A stretch of 64,000 bases of DNA from Nocardioides sp. Soil774 (GTDB lineage Bacteria > Actinomycetota > Actinomycetes > Propionibacteriales > Nocardioidaceae): positions 377,701 through 441,700 of the forward strand of contig NZ_LMSM01000005.1 in NCBI RefSeq assembly GCF_001428125.1. The letters run 5' to 3'. The notes under the pieces were generated by a model. The model ran no database searches, was not told the DNA's origin, and saw only the letters and a program-made list of their open reading frames with translations. Positions 1 through 8,091 of this stretch are shown here, in pieces. The position numbers were made by a program, and so were the translations under genes. Positions within the stretch are counted from its first letter, which is position 1. Every line of letters begins with the position of its first letter.

Positions 1-2
1 AC

Positions 3-647
3 GGGTGCGGTGGCGTCACCGGCTGGTGGGTCGACAACATGAAGGTCACCATCTGCAAGGTCGCCACGGCCATCACTGCGGTGCACGTCCCTGAGCCGTC
101 CAAGGCGGGCAAGCCCTCCTCGGCCAAGGTCACCGTCACCCGTGACGGGTCCACCGGCGCGGCGCCGACCGGCACCGTCGTCATCAAGAAGGCCGACGGC
201 ACCGAGCTCGGTCGGGGCACCGTGACCGCCGGCAGTGCGACGATCACCCTCCCGGCGACCCTGCCGGCGGGTGTGAACACCCTCACCGCCGCCTACCTCG
301 GCACGGACACCCTGGCGCCGGTCAGCACGACCTTCACCGCCACGGTGGGCAAGGTGCTCGCCTCGCGCACCATCGCCAAGGTGTCGCCGAAGCTTCCGCG
401 GTTCAACCACGACTTCACCGTCATCGGGAAGGTCCGGACCAGGGGCGACCTCGTCCCGAGGAGCCGGGTCGTCTTCCGCATCGACGGCAAGAAGGTGGGC
501 ACCCGCAAGCTCGACGACGGGCGGGCGGTGATGACGGTCCGCAGGAACTACGGGGCCGGCATGCACAAGCTCGTCGTCATCTACAAGGGCTCGGCGATGG
601 TCAAGCGGAGCAAGGACACGCTCAAGTTCCGGGTCCGTCGCGCCTGA
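3..647 (+). CDS. Secreted metallopeptidase paralogue, C-terminal part only
   Basis: The gene enters from the left edge; the frame is open from base 3, so an internal ATG at 39 should not be taken as the start. The first visible residues (GCGGVTGWWVDN) match GCGGVDGWYVDN near residue 950 of the next gene product, so this is the tail of a paralogous secreted metalloprotease. After that come an Ig-like repeat module (Big_3 type; TVTRDGSTGAAPTGTVVI) and a terminal module beginning KVSPKLPRFNHDFTVIGKV, nearly the same as the end of the neighbour. The catalytic domain lies outside the window, so peptidase identity is inferred from the neighbour. The terminal modules probably serve surface or substrate attachment. 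Confidence 0.75.
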   Translation, partial: GCGGVTGWWVDNMKVTICKVATAITAVHVPEPSKAGKPSSAKVTVTRDGSTGAAPTGTVVIKKADGTELGRGTVTAGSATITLPATLPAGVNTLTAAYLGTDTLAPVSTTFTATVGKVLASRTIAKVSPKLPRFNHDFTVIGKVRTRGDLVPRSRVVFRIDGKKVGTRKLDDGRAVMTVRRNYGAGMHKLVVIYKGSAMVKRSKDTLKFRVRRA

Positions 648-680
648 CGACCGGATGAGCATCGCCTAGCACCACACCGG

Positions 681-712
681 GAGGCCCCGGCGGAGAGATC
701 CGCCGGGGCCTC
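681..712 (+). terminator. Rho-independent-type terminator after the first peptidase paralogue
   Basis: A perfect 14-bp stem (gaggccccggcgga / tccgccggggcctc) closes on a GAGA loop 34 bases after the stop codon. There is no T-run, as is usual in actinobacteria. A near-copy follows the next gene. Confidence 0.8.
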
Positions 713-821
713 CTGCGTGCACCCGACGACGACTTTTCCTGTGCGGGCCGCGATCCGACGGCGAAAGCGTCGGCGAATCCCTTCCCGAAACACACTTGTG
801 TACTTAGGGTGGCCCAGATCA

Positions 822-841
822 CTCGGGAAAGGGATCCCGAG
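822..841 (+). promoter_or_regulatory. Leader hairpin upstream of the metallopeptidase start
   Basis: A perfect 7-bp inverted repeat (ctcggga / tcccgag, 6-base loop) lies 21 bases before the TTG start at 863. It falls where an upstream GTG (809) would place coding sequence, which argues for an untranslated leader here. It does not match a riboswitch family I recognise. Confidence 0.4.
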
Positions 842-862
842 TGCGAGCGAGAGGTCACACCT

Positions 863-3800
863 TTGAAGCAGCTCAATCGAGGCCAGGGAATGTCCCTCGG
901 CCTTGCACTCATCGCCGCTGGGCTCGCCGCCCAGCCGATGGTCAGTGCGCAGGCCGCACCGGCCAACCAGGCTGACCAGTCCGTCGTCAGCCGGCTCAAG
1001 GACGCCGCCTCCGGGTCGGTGGACCTGCGGGCCAACCCCGCCACCGGACGCGTCGGTTTCGCCCGCGCCGAGGGCAACGACCCCGACCTGTTCCCCGGCG
1101 TCGCCGCCGAGGGACGTCAGGGCGCGATCGACAAGGCCTCGGCCTACCTCGACGAGTTCGCCCCGGCCTTCGGCGCCCGCGCCGCGGAGCTGAAGCAGAC
1201 CGAGGTCTACGCCGGCAAGGGCGGCTGGTCGGTGACCTTCGCCCAGTCCTACAAGGGCGTCCCTGTCTTCGGGGGCGAGCTCAAGGCGCACGTCGACCGC
1301 GAGGGTGACCTCACCTCGGTCAACGGCTTCGTCGCGCCGAGCATCGCGCTCGACACGACCCCCGGCCTGAGCAAGGAGGAGGCCTCGGCCCGCGCGCTCC
1401 AGGCAGTCAAGACCAAGCCCGCCGGCTACGAGGACGGAGGCCCGTCGGGCTTCGCCAAGAACCTCCAGGTCCGCAAGGCCGAGCTGGTCGTCTACCGCAC
1501 CGGCACCCCGCGCGGCATCGACGGCACCGCCACGCTGGCCTGGGCCGTCGAGGTGTGGAACAAGTCCACGGTCCGCGAGACGCTGATCCTCGACGCCTCC
1601 ACCGGCAAGCCCCTCAACCGCTGGTCGATGATGGCCGACGCCCTCGACCGCGAGCTCTACGAGGCCTTCGTCAACGACAACGGCACCCCGACCAACCCGG
1701 ACGACGACTACGTCGACGCCGACAAGGTCTACCAGGAGGGCCAGGCATTCCCCGGCACGCTCGACCAGGACCAGCAGAACGAGGTCCTCGGCACCGGTGA
1801 GGCCTACTGGCTGTTCCGCAACACGTTCGGCTACAACGCCTGGGACGGCGAGGGCGGCAAGATGATCACGGTCAACAACGACCCGACCATCGACTGCCCC
1901 AACGCCAACTGGAACGGCGTCACCACCAACTACTGCTCGGGCGTCACCGGTGACGACACCGTCGCCCACGAGTGGGGTCACGCCTACACCGAGTCGACGT
2001 CCGGCCTGATCTACCAGTGGCAGGCCGGCGCGATGAACGAGGCCTACTCCGACATCTGGGGCGAGACCGTCGACATGCTCAACAGCCGCATGAACGAGGT
2101 GGGCGAGCCCAACTCGGCCGGCGGCCTGGTCGAGCGCACCCCGGGCAACTGCTCGCAGTACACGCGCTCCGACATCACCGTCACGATCAACGCCCCGGCG
2201 GCCCAGGCAGGTCCGTGCGTCGGCGTCCCCGCGTCATTCGGCCCGGTCTTCACCGAGACGCCGGTCACCACCGACGTCGTGGTCGCGCTCGACGCGGCCA
2301 ACCCGGCCGGCCCGACCGTCAACGACGGCTGCACCGCATTCACCAACGCGGGCGACATCGCCGGCAAGTTCGCCTACGTCGACCGCGGCACCTGCAGCTT
2401 CGCCACGAAGATCGACAACGCGGTCGCCGCTGGTGCCACGGGCATCGTCGTCGGCAACACGCCGACCGGCGCCCTGGGCTCGATCGCCGGTGACGCCGAC
2501 ATCTACGGCCTGATGGTGTCCAACACCGACGGTGCGAAGTTCAAGGCCGCCGGCACGACCAACATCACCGTCAAGGCCGTCGACTCCGACGCCGACGCGA
2601 CCCACCGTTGGCTCTCCGGCGAGTCGGACCCGGCCTTCGGTGGCGCGATCCGCGACATGTGGAACCCGAACTGCTACGGCGACCCGGGCAAGGTCTCGGA
2701 CGAGGAGTACGTCTGCGGCTCCGAGGACTCGGGTGGTGTCCACACCAACTCCGGCGTGGTCAACCGCACCTTCGCGATCCTGGTGGACGGCTACGACGAC
2801 GGCGCCGGTGCTCCGGTCGCCGCGATCGGTCTCGACAAGGCGGCGTGGTTGTTCTGGCACACCCAGACCAACTACCTCACCCCCACGTCGTACTTCCCCG
2901 ACCTCGCCGACGGCCTCGAGGCGTCGTGCCAGGACCTGCAGGGCGTGGCCCTGGAGAAGGCGACCCTGGGCAACCCGACCGAGGCTGACGGCTCCGACGG
3001 TGGCGTCGCCAACCCGGAGGTCATCACCGGCGGCATGACCGAGGACGACTGCGACGCACTCGCCGCGGCCATCGCCGAGACCGAGCTGCGCCTGGACCCC
3101 AGCGCGGAGTGCAACTGGCAGCCCCTGCTCAAGCCCGGCGCCCCGGCGCTGAGCTGCGGCACCGGCACCACCACCTCGACGACCTTCTCGGAGGACTTCG
3201 AGGACGGCCTCGCCGGGTGGACGCAGGACGAGAAGGTCGCCTTCCCGGGTGGCAACGGTTACGCGTGGGAGGCGTCGACCTCGGCGCCCGAGCACACCGG
3301 TGGCGTGGCCTACGGCCCCGACCCGCTGGGCGGCAACTGCTCCGGCGGCGCCGGCGACATCACCAGCCGCAACGGCCTCATCAGCCCGGCGATCACGGTG
3401 CCGGCCGGCACCACGCCGCGCATGCAGTGGGACCACTACATGGCCTCCGAGTCCAAGTACGACGGTGGCAACGTCAAGGTGAGCGTCAACGGTGCGCCGT
3501 TCGCGCTCGTCCCGACCGACGCCTACCTCTTCAACGCACCGGGCGGCACGATCGACGCCGGCACCCTGCCGATGAAGAACGAGGCTGCGTTCACCGGCAC
3601 CGACGGTGGCCAGCTGGGCGGCTCGTGGGGCACCTCGATCGTCGACCTGGCCAAGGTGGCCAAGGCCGGCGACACCGTGCAGTTCCGCTTCGACATGGGT
3701 CGTGACGGTTGTGGCGGTGTCGACGGCTGGTACGTCGACAACGTCAAGGTCCAGGTCTGCGCGCCGGGCACCACGCCCACCACGCCGCCGACCACCTCGC

Positions 3801-4120
3801 CGACCCCGACCCCGACGCCCACCCCGGCGCCGAAGCTGGAGTCGACGACCACGGGCAAGGTCTCGCCGAAGCACCCGACCTTCGGCAACGACTTCACCGT
3901 GATCGGCAAGGTCAAGGCCGAGGGCGTGGCCCTGCGCAGCAGGGTCGTCTTCAAGATCGACGGCAAGCGCATCGGCTCGCGGAAGATCCGGGAGGGCCGC
4001 GCGGTGATGACCGTGCGGAAGAACTACGGTGTCGGCAAGCACACGCTCACCGTCATCTACCGCGGCACCGACACGGTGGCGAGGAGCAAGGACAAGTTCA
4101 CCTTCAGGATCACTCGCTGA
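863..4120 (+). CDS. Secreted M36/M4-like zinc metallopeptidase with PA and Ig-like domains
   Basis: An extracellular gluzincin-type zinc protease of about 1085 residues. I chose TTG 863: an AGAGG ribosome site precedes it and it gives a clean signal peptide (hydrophobic LGLALIAAGLAAQ, cleavage near SAQA-A). An in-frame GTG at 809 adds 18 residues. An FTP/PepSY-type propeptide is followed by the zinc motif HEWGH (residues 369-373) and a downstream NEAYSD glutamate motif. A protease-associated (PA) insert lies at about 440-580, with a beta-sandwich CUB/MAM-like domain (FSEDFEDGLAGW) at 780-970. A Pro-Thr linker leads to a terminal Ig-like module shared with the preceding gene product. The family is secreted as a zymogen whose propeptide is cleaved. 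The target protein is unknown. Confidence 0.88.
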   Translation: MKQLNRGQGMSLGLALIAAGLAAQPMVSAQAAPANQADQSVVSRLKDAASGSVDLRANPATGRVGFARAEGNDPDLFPGVAAEGRQGAIDKASAYLDEFAPAFGARAAELKQTEVYAGKGGWSVTFAQSYKGVPVFGGELKAHVDREGDLTSVNGFVAPSIALDTTPGLSKEEASARALQAVKTKPAGYEDGGPSGFAKNLQVRKAELVVYRTGTPRGIDGTATLAWAVEVWNKSTVRETLILDASTGKPLNRWSMMADALDRELYEAFVNDNGTPTNPDDDYVDADKVYQEGQAFPGTLDQDQQNEVLGTGEAYWLFRNTFGYNAWDGEGGKMITVNNDPTIDCPNANWNGVTTNYCSGVTGDDTVAHEWGHAYTESTSGLIYQWQAGAMNEAYSDIWGETVDMLNSRMNEVGEPNSAGGLVERTPGNCSQYTRSDITVTINAPAAQAGPCVGVPASFGPVFTETPVTTDVVVALDAANPAGPTVNDGCTAFTNAGDIAGKFAYVDRGTCSFATKIDNAVAAGATGIVVGNTPTGALGSIAGDADIYGLMVSNTDGAKFKAAGTTNITVKAVDSDADATHRWLSGESDPAFGGAIRDMWNPNCYGDPGKVSDEEYVCGSEDSGGVHTNSGVVNRTFAILVDGYDDGAGAPVAAIGLDKAAWLFWHTQTNYLTPTSYFPDLADGLEASCQDLQGVALEKATLGNPTEADGSDGGVANPEVITGGMTEDDCDALAAAIAETELRLDPSAECNWQPLLKPGAPALSCGTGTTTSTTFSEDFEDGLAGWTQDEKVAFPGGNGYAWEASTSAPEHTGGVAYGPDPLGGNCSGGAGDITSRNGLISPAITVPAGTTPRMQWDHYMASESKYDGGNVKVSVNGAPFALVPTDAYLFNAPGGTIDAGTLPMKNEAAFTGTDGGQLGGSWGTSIVDLAKVAKAGDTVQFRFDMGRDGCGGVDGWYVDNVKVQVCAPGTTPTTPPTTSPTPTPTPTPAPKLESTTTGKVSPKHPTFGNDFTVIGKVKAEGVALRSRVVFKIDGKRIGSRKIREGRAVMTVRKNYGVGKHTLTVIYRGTDTVARSKDKFTFRITR

Positions 4121-4144
4121 CCTGGAGCTGACGCACCACACGGG

Positions 4145-4176
4145 AGGGCCCCGGCGGAGTGATCCGCCGGGGCCCT
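4145..4176 (+). terminator. Terminator after the metallopeptidase, copy of the one at 681
   Basis: A 14-bp stem (agggccccggcgga / tccgccggggccct, GTGA loop) starts 25 bases after the stop. Stem and flanks (caccacac...ggcggag.gatccgcc) nearly repeat the element at 681-712, as expected if gene and terminator were duplicated together. Confidence 0.8.
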
Positions 4177-4200
4177 TCCCGCGTCCTGGGTGACGGTCGG

Positions 4201-5073
4201 TCAGCGTGGCTCGAGTCCCGCGAGCCACGGCACGACGACGAGCGCCGTGGGCAGCGCCAGGATCGCCGCGGCCAGTGCCGCCACCATCGCGGCCTGCAGC
4301 CGGTGGGACCCGGTGTCGCGCAGCACCTCGATCCGCGCGGCCAGCGCAGATGCCGCGGCGCCGAGGGAGCCCGCGGGCGCCGGCGCACCGGCAAGGGCGA
4401 GCAGCGCCGAGAGGAGCGCGCGGCGGTCGGCACGACGTACGGCGGCGCGGTCGGCCAGCACCTCCACCAGCACCTCGACCTCGTCCCGCGCGGCCGCGCT
4501 GGCGACGAAGCGAGGGAAGGCGCGGTGCAGCACGGTGAAGGCCTCCAGCACCAGGTCGTGGCGTGCACGGAGGTGCGAGCGCTCGTGCTCGACCACCGCT
4601 GCCAGCTCCAGCGACGTGAGGGCGACCAGCGTCGGGCTGGACACCACGATGCGCGAGCCGCTCATGCCGGGCACGCAGTAGGCGACCGGCAGCTCGTGCT
4701 CCAGCACCGAGACTCCCCCGTCGGTGCGGGCGAGCAGGTCCACCCGCTCGCGGTGCGCGCGCCGGGTGCGCCGCAGGGTCGTGCCGGTCAGGTGACCGCT
4801 CAGCAGCAGCCGGGCGGCGACGACGAGGGTCACCCAGCCCGCCAGCGCCGCGACAGCGATGTCGACCGGCGCCACGGGTGGCTGCCACAGACGGTCGGTC
4901 GCCAGCGCCACGCCGGCACCCAGCGCGGCGAGGACGGCTGCGAGCGCGGTGCTCTGCCACAGCAGCATGGCCGCGGCCGGCGTACGCCTCAGGCGCGTCC
5001 AGCGCGCCAGCAGCGCCGGGAGGGGGCCCGCGAGCACGACGGCCAGCACCCCCAGCACCACCGGGGTCAGCAC
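4201..5073 (-). CDS. M56 family membrane metallopeptidase (BlaR1-like)
   Basis: A 290-residue membrane protein with several hydrophobic segments (LTPVVLGVLAVVLAG at the N-terminus, a pair near 80-110, and a C-terminal helix) and the cytoplasmic zinc motif EHERSHL. M56 peptidases such as BlaR1/MecR1 relay an outside signal by causing cleavage of a cognate BlaI repressor. This protein lacks the penicillin-binding sensor domain of true BlaR1, so its signal is unknown and need not be a beta-lactam. It starts with GTG 13 bases after the BlaI stop, so the two are surely co-transcribed. The divergent cydA operon is a likely target of the pair. Confidence 0.85.
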   Translation of the reverse strand: MLTPVVLGVLAVVLAGPLPALLARWTRLRRTPAAAMLLWQSTALAAVLAALGAGVALATDRLWQPPVAPVDIAVAALAGWVTLVVAARLLLSGHLTGTTLRRTRRAHRERVDLLARTDGGVSVLEHELPVAYCVPGMSGSRIVVSSPTLVALTSLELAAVVEHERSHLRARHDLVLEAFTVLHRAFPRFVASAAARDEVEVLVEVLADRAAVRRADRRALLSALLALAGAPAPAGSLGAAASALAARIEVLRDTGSHRLQAAMVAALAAAILALPTALVVVPWLAGLEPR

Positions 5074-5086
5074 GAGCCGAGCCGCC

Positions 5087-5470
5087 TCAGGCGAGCTCGG
5101 CGAGCGCGCGGCGCAGGGCCGCGAGGTCCTCCGCGCTGGCCTCCCCCACGAACGACACCAGCGCCTGGCCCCTCTCCGCGCCGGTGGCGTCGAGCGCCTC
5201 GCGCATGAGCTCGGCCGTCATCGCCGCCCGGCCCAGGCGTGGGGCGTAGCGGAAGGCACGCCCCTCGCGCTCGCGCACCACCACGTCCTTGGCCACCAGG
5301 CGGTCGAGCACGGTCATCACGGTCGTGTAGGCCAGGTCGCGACCGACCAGGCGGGCGTGGACCTCGCGGCCGCTGGCGCCCCGCGACTCCGCGCCACCGG
5401 TCGCGTCGAGGTCCCAGAGGCACTCCAGGACGGCCTGCTCCAGCTCGCCCATGCGGGACCTTGGACTCAT
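5087..5470 (-). CDS. BlaI/MecI/CopY family transcriptional repressor
   Basis: A 127-residue winged-helix repressor of typical family length. It shows the family's opening (MGELEQAVLECLWDLD), a DNA-binding helix (YTTVMTVLDRLVAKDVV) and the arginine-rich wing (REREGRAFRYAP). BlaI dimers bind TACTACA-n-TGTAGTA-type dyads and leave DNA when cleaved by the partner M56 protease. Two such dyads lie just upstream at 5502-5539, between this gene and cydA, so autoregulation plus control of the cytochrome bd operon is the simplest reading. In M. tuberculosis the BlaI homologue has respiratory targets, which fits. The ligand or trigger is not visible. Confidence 0.9.
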   Translation of the reverse strand: MSPRSRMGELEQAVLECLWDLDATGGAESRGASGREVHARLVGRDLAYTTVMTVLDRLVAKDVVVREREGRAFRYAPRLGRAAMTAELMREALDATGAERGQALVSFVGEASAEDLAALRRALAELA

Positions 5471-5501
5471 GGAACAGGAGTCTAGGGTCCCTGTGCGCAG
5501 A

Positions 5502-5539
5502 ACTACGACACGCCGTAGTATCTACTACAATCTGTCGTA
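5502..5539. promoter_or_regulatory. Double BlaI-type operator between blaI and cydA
   Basis: Two dyads sit side by side: ACTACG-6nt-CGTAGT at 5502-5519 and TACTACA-3nt-TGTCGTA at 5523-5539. The second is a close match to the BlaI consensus half-sites. A possible plus-strand -10 box TACAAT (5526-5531) lies inside the second dyad, about 50 bases before cydA, so a bound repressor would block it. The dyads also precede the blaI start by 32 bases. Confidence 0.8.
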
Positions 5540-5580
5540 ATGCTGCGCGCCTCGGCGCCTGACCTGCAAGGGGTGTGCCC

Positions 5581-7026
5581 ATGGACGTGCTCGACATCGC
5601 GCGGTGGCAGTTCGGGATCATCACCGTCTACCACTTCCTGTTCGTGCCGCTGACGATCGGGCTCACGGCCGTCATCGCCGGGCTGGAGACGGCGTGGGTG
5701 CGCACGGGCAAGGAGGACTACCTCCGGCTGACGAAGTTCTTCGGCAAGCTGTTCCTCATCAACTTCGCCATCGGCGTGGTGACCGGGATCGTGCAGGAGT
5801 TCCAGTTCGGGATGAACTGGTCGGACTACTCGCGCTTCGTCGGCGACATCTTCGGCGCACCGCTCGCGGTCGAGGGCCTGCTGGCCTTCTTCCTCGAGAG
5901 CACCTTCCTCGGCCTGTGGATCTTCGGCTGGGACAAGCTCCCCCGCGGCCTGCACGCAGCGACGATGTGGCTGGTGCACCTCGGCACCCTGGCCTCGTCC
6001 TGGTTCATCCTGGCCGCCAACTCCTGGATGCAGCACCCGGTGGGCTACCGCTACAACCCCGACACCGGCCGCGCGGAGCTCACGGACTTCTGGGCGGTGA
6101 TGTTCAACAGGGTCCAGCTGGTCACCTTCCCCCACGTGGTCATGGCGGCGTACATGACCGCGGGCGCGTTCCTGCTCGGCGTGAGCGCCTACCTGTACAT
6201 GAAGAAGAAGCACGAGGCCGACCGTCCGCTCTACCACCGCGCGATCCGCATCGGCGCCGCGGTCACCCTCCTGGCCGGCCTCGGCGTCGCCATCACCGGC
6301 GACCTCCAGGGCAAGGTGATGACCGAGGTGCAGCCGATGAAGATGGCGGCCGCGGAGGGCCTCTACGAGACCAGCTCGAGCTGTGCGCCGTTCTCGGTCT
6401 TCACCGTCGGCACGCCCGACGGCAAGGAGGAGAAGTTCGCCGTCACCGTCCCGTGCCTGCTGTCCTTCCTCGGCACCGGCTCGGTCGACGGGGAGGTGCA
6501 GGGCATCAACCCGCTGCGCGAGCAGTACGTCGCCCAGTACGGCGACGACCCCACCACCAAGGCCTTCACCGACGGCGACTACACCCCAGTCATCCCGGTC
6601 ACCTACTGGTCGTTCCGCTTCATGATGGGCCTCGGCTTCTTCGGTGCCGGCGGTGCCGCGCTCATCCTGTGGCTGACCCGCAGGGGCCGCACGCCCGGCG
6701 TGCGCTGGCTCGGCACCCTGGGGCTGTCGCTGCCCATCGCCATCACCCTCGCCAGCTCGTGGGGCTGGATCTTCACCGAGATGGGCCGTCAGCCATGGGT
6801 GGTGTTCGGGCTGATGACCACCGAGTCCGGGGTCTCCCCCGGCGTCTCGACCTTCGAGGCCGCGACGTCGCTGATCGTGCTGACCCTGCTCTACGCCGTG
6901 CTGGCGGTGATCGAGGTGAAGCTCCTCGTGACCTACGTCAAGAAGGGCGCCGAACCCTTTGAGGAGCCCCCGCTCGTCAAGGTCGGCGGCTCCGACGACG
7001 ACCGCCCGCTCACCTTCGCCTACTGA
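5581..7026 (+). CDS. cydA: Cytochrome bd ubiquinol/menaquinol oxidase subunit I
   Basis: The quinol-oxidising, haem-bearing subunit of the high-affinity bd oxidase in the cytoplasmic membrane, about 481 residues. Family marks seen: N-terminal ARWQFGIITVYHFLF, with the His ligand of haem b595; GRFxxF-region equivalents including FGAPLAVEGLLAFFLEST; and the late GWIFTEMGRQPWVVFG block. The Q-loop is of the short type. I take ATG 5581, 7 bases after an AAGGGG site, over an in-frame GTG at 5575. It is the first gene of cydA-cydB-cydDC. Repression by the divergent BlaI protein is likely. Confidence 0.96.
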   Translation: MDVLDIARWQFGIITVYHFLFVPLTIGLTAVIAGLETAWVRTGKEDYLRLTKFFGKLFLINFAIGVVTGIVQEFQFGMNWSDYSRFVGDIFGAPLAVEGLLAFFLESTFLGLWIFGWDKLPRGLHAATMWLVHLGTLASSWFILAANSWMQHPVGYRYNPDTGRAELTDFWAVMFNRVQLVTFPHVVMAAYMTAGAFLLGVSAYLYMKKKHEADRPLYHRAIRIGAAVTLLAGLGVAITGDLQGKVMTEVQPMKMAAAEGLYETSSSCAPFSVFTVGTPDGKEEKFAVTVPCLLSFLGTGSVDGEVQGINPLREQYVAQYGDDPTTKAFTDGDYTPVIPVTYWSFRFMMGLGFFGAGGAALILWLTRRGRTPGVRWLGTLGLSLPIAITLASSWGWIFTEMGRQPWVVFGLMTTESGVSPGVSTFEAATSLIVLTLLYAVLAVIEVKLLVTYVKKGAEPFEEPPLVKVGGSDDDRPLTFAY

Positions 7027-7074
7027 CCGCCGCTGACCTCCCCTGACCTCCCCCGGACTGGAGAAAGACACCCC

Positions 7075-8091
7075 ATGGAACTGACCACCGTCTGGTTCGC
7101 GCTGATCGCCGTGCTCTGGGTCGGCTACTTCTGCCTGGAGGGCTTCGACTTCGGCGTCGGCATGCTGCTCCCCGTCCTGGCCCGCGACGACACCGAGCGC
7201 CGCGTCATGATCAACACGGTCGGCCCCGTCTGGGACGGCAACGAGGTGTGGGTGCTGGTCGCCGGTGGCGCCACCTTCGCCGCCTTCCCCGAGTGGTACG
7301 CCACCCTGTTCAGCGGGTTCTACCTCCCGCTGCTGCTGATCCTCGTCGCGCTGATCGTGCGCGGCCTGGCCTTCGAGTACCGCCACAAGCGCCCCGACGC
7401 GACCTGGCAGGGCCGCTGGGACCTCGCCCTCATCATCGGTTCCGTGGTGCCCTCGCTGCTGTGGGGCGTCGCGTTCGCCAACATCGTCGCGGGCGTGCCG
7501 ATCGGCGCCGACAAGGAGTTCACCGGCTCGCTCCTCACCCTGCTCAACCCCTTCGGTCTCCTCGGCGGTCTCGTCACCCTGTCGCTGTTCGCCACGCACG
7601 GTGCGATGTTCGTGGCGCTCAAGACCGACGGCGAGATCCGGCACCGCGCCCGCGACCTGGCGGTGCGGATCGGCGTCGTCGCCGCGGTCCTGGCCGTGGT
7701 GTTCCTGCTCTGGACGCAGCTCAGGACGGGCACGGCCCTCACCGCGGTCGTCTTCGCCGCGGCAGCCGCGGCCCTGGTCGCGGGCCTCGTCTCGGCACGC
7801 GCGGGCCGCGAGGGCTGGGCGTTCATCGGCACCTTCGTCACCATCGCGCTGGCCGTCGTCGGGCTGTTCCTCGCGCTGTTCCCCGACGTGATGCCCTCGA
7901 CGACCGACACGGCGTTCTCGCTCACGACCACCAACGCCGCCGCGACGGCGTACACGCTGAAGGTGATGACGTGGGTCGCGGTCGTGTTCACCCCGATCGT
8001 GCTGGGCTACCAGGCCTGGACCTACTGGGTGTTCCGCAAGCGGATCGCCGTGCACCACATCCCGACGCCCGAGCTCGCCGACGCCCGGTGA
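7075..8091 (+). CDS. cydB: Cytochrome bd oxidase subunit II
   Basis: A 338-residue polytopic subunit that pairs with CydA. It opens with the family-typical WFALIAVLWVGYFCLEGFDFGVGMLLP and keeps the GPVWDGNEVW motif. A GGAGAAAG ribosome site precedes ATG 7075. Its TGA stop shares bases with the GTG start of cydDC (GTGA), so the oxidase and its assembly exporter are translationally coupled. The 48-base gap after cydA contains a short direct repeat (ctgacctccc twice) of no obvious role. Confidence 0.96.
   Translation: MELTTVWFALIAVLWVGYFCLEGFDFGVGMLLPVLARDDTERRVMINTVGPVWDGNEVWVLVAGGATFAAFPEWYATLFSGFYLPLLLILVALIVRGLAFEYRHKRPDATWQGRWDLALIIGSVVPSLLWGVAFANIVAGVPIGADKEFTGSLLTLLNPFGLLGGLVTLSLFATHGAMFVALKTDGEIRHRARDLAVRIGVVAAVLAVVFLLWTQLRTGTALTAVVFAAAAAALVAGLVSARAGREGWAFIGTFVTIALAVVGLFLALFPDVMPSTTDTAFSLTTTNAAATAYTLKVMTWVAVVFTPIVLGYQAWTYWVFRKRIAVHHIPTPELADAR

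Noticed and set aside
735..862. Riboswitch (c-di-AMP ydaO type) before the secreted peptidase
   Set aside because: Only fragments such as gcgaatcc are reminiscent; the conserved core and pairing are not there.
2234..4960. Very long minus-strand open frame across the peptidase gene
   Set aside because: It runs antisense to a clear metallopeptidase and the M56 gene; composition is Arg/Gly/Ala-rich with no motif. Such frames are expected in GC-rich DNA.
4201..5470. True beta-lactam resistance locus
   Set aside because: The M56 protein lacks the penicillin-binding sensor domain and no beta-lactamase gene is present; the cyd operon is the neighbour.
5503..8058. 851-codon minus-strand frame opposite cydA-cydB
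   Set aside because: Antisense to well-conserved oxidase genes; low-complexity Glu/Arg/Gly/His product with no family resemblance.
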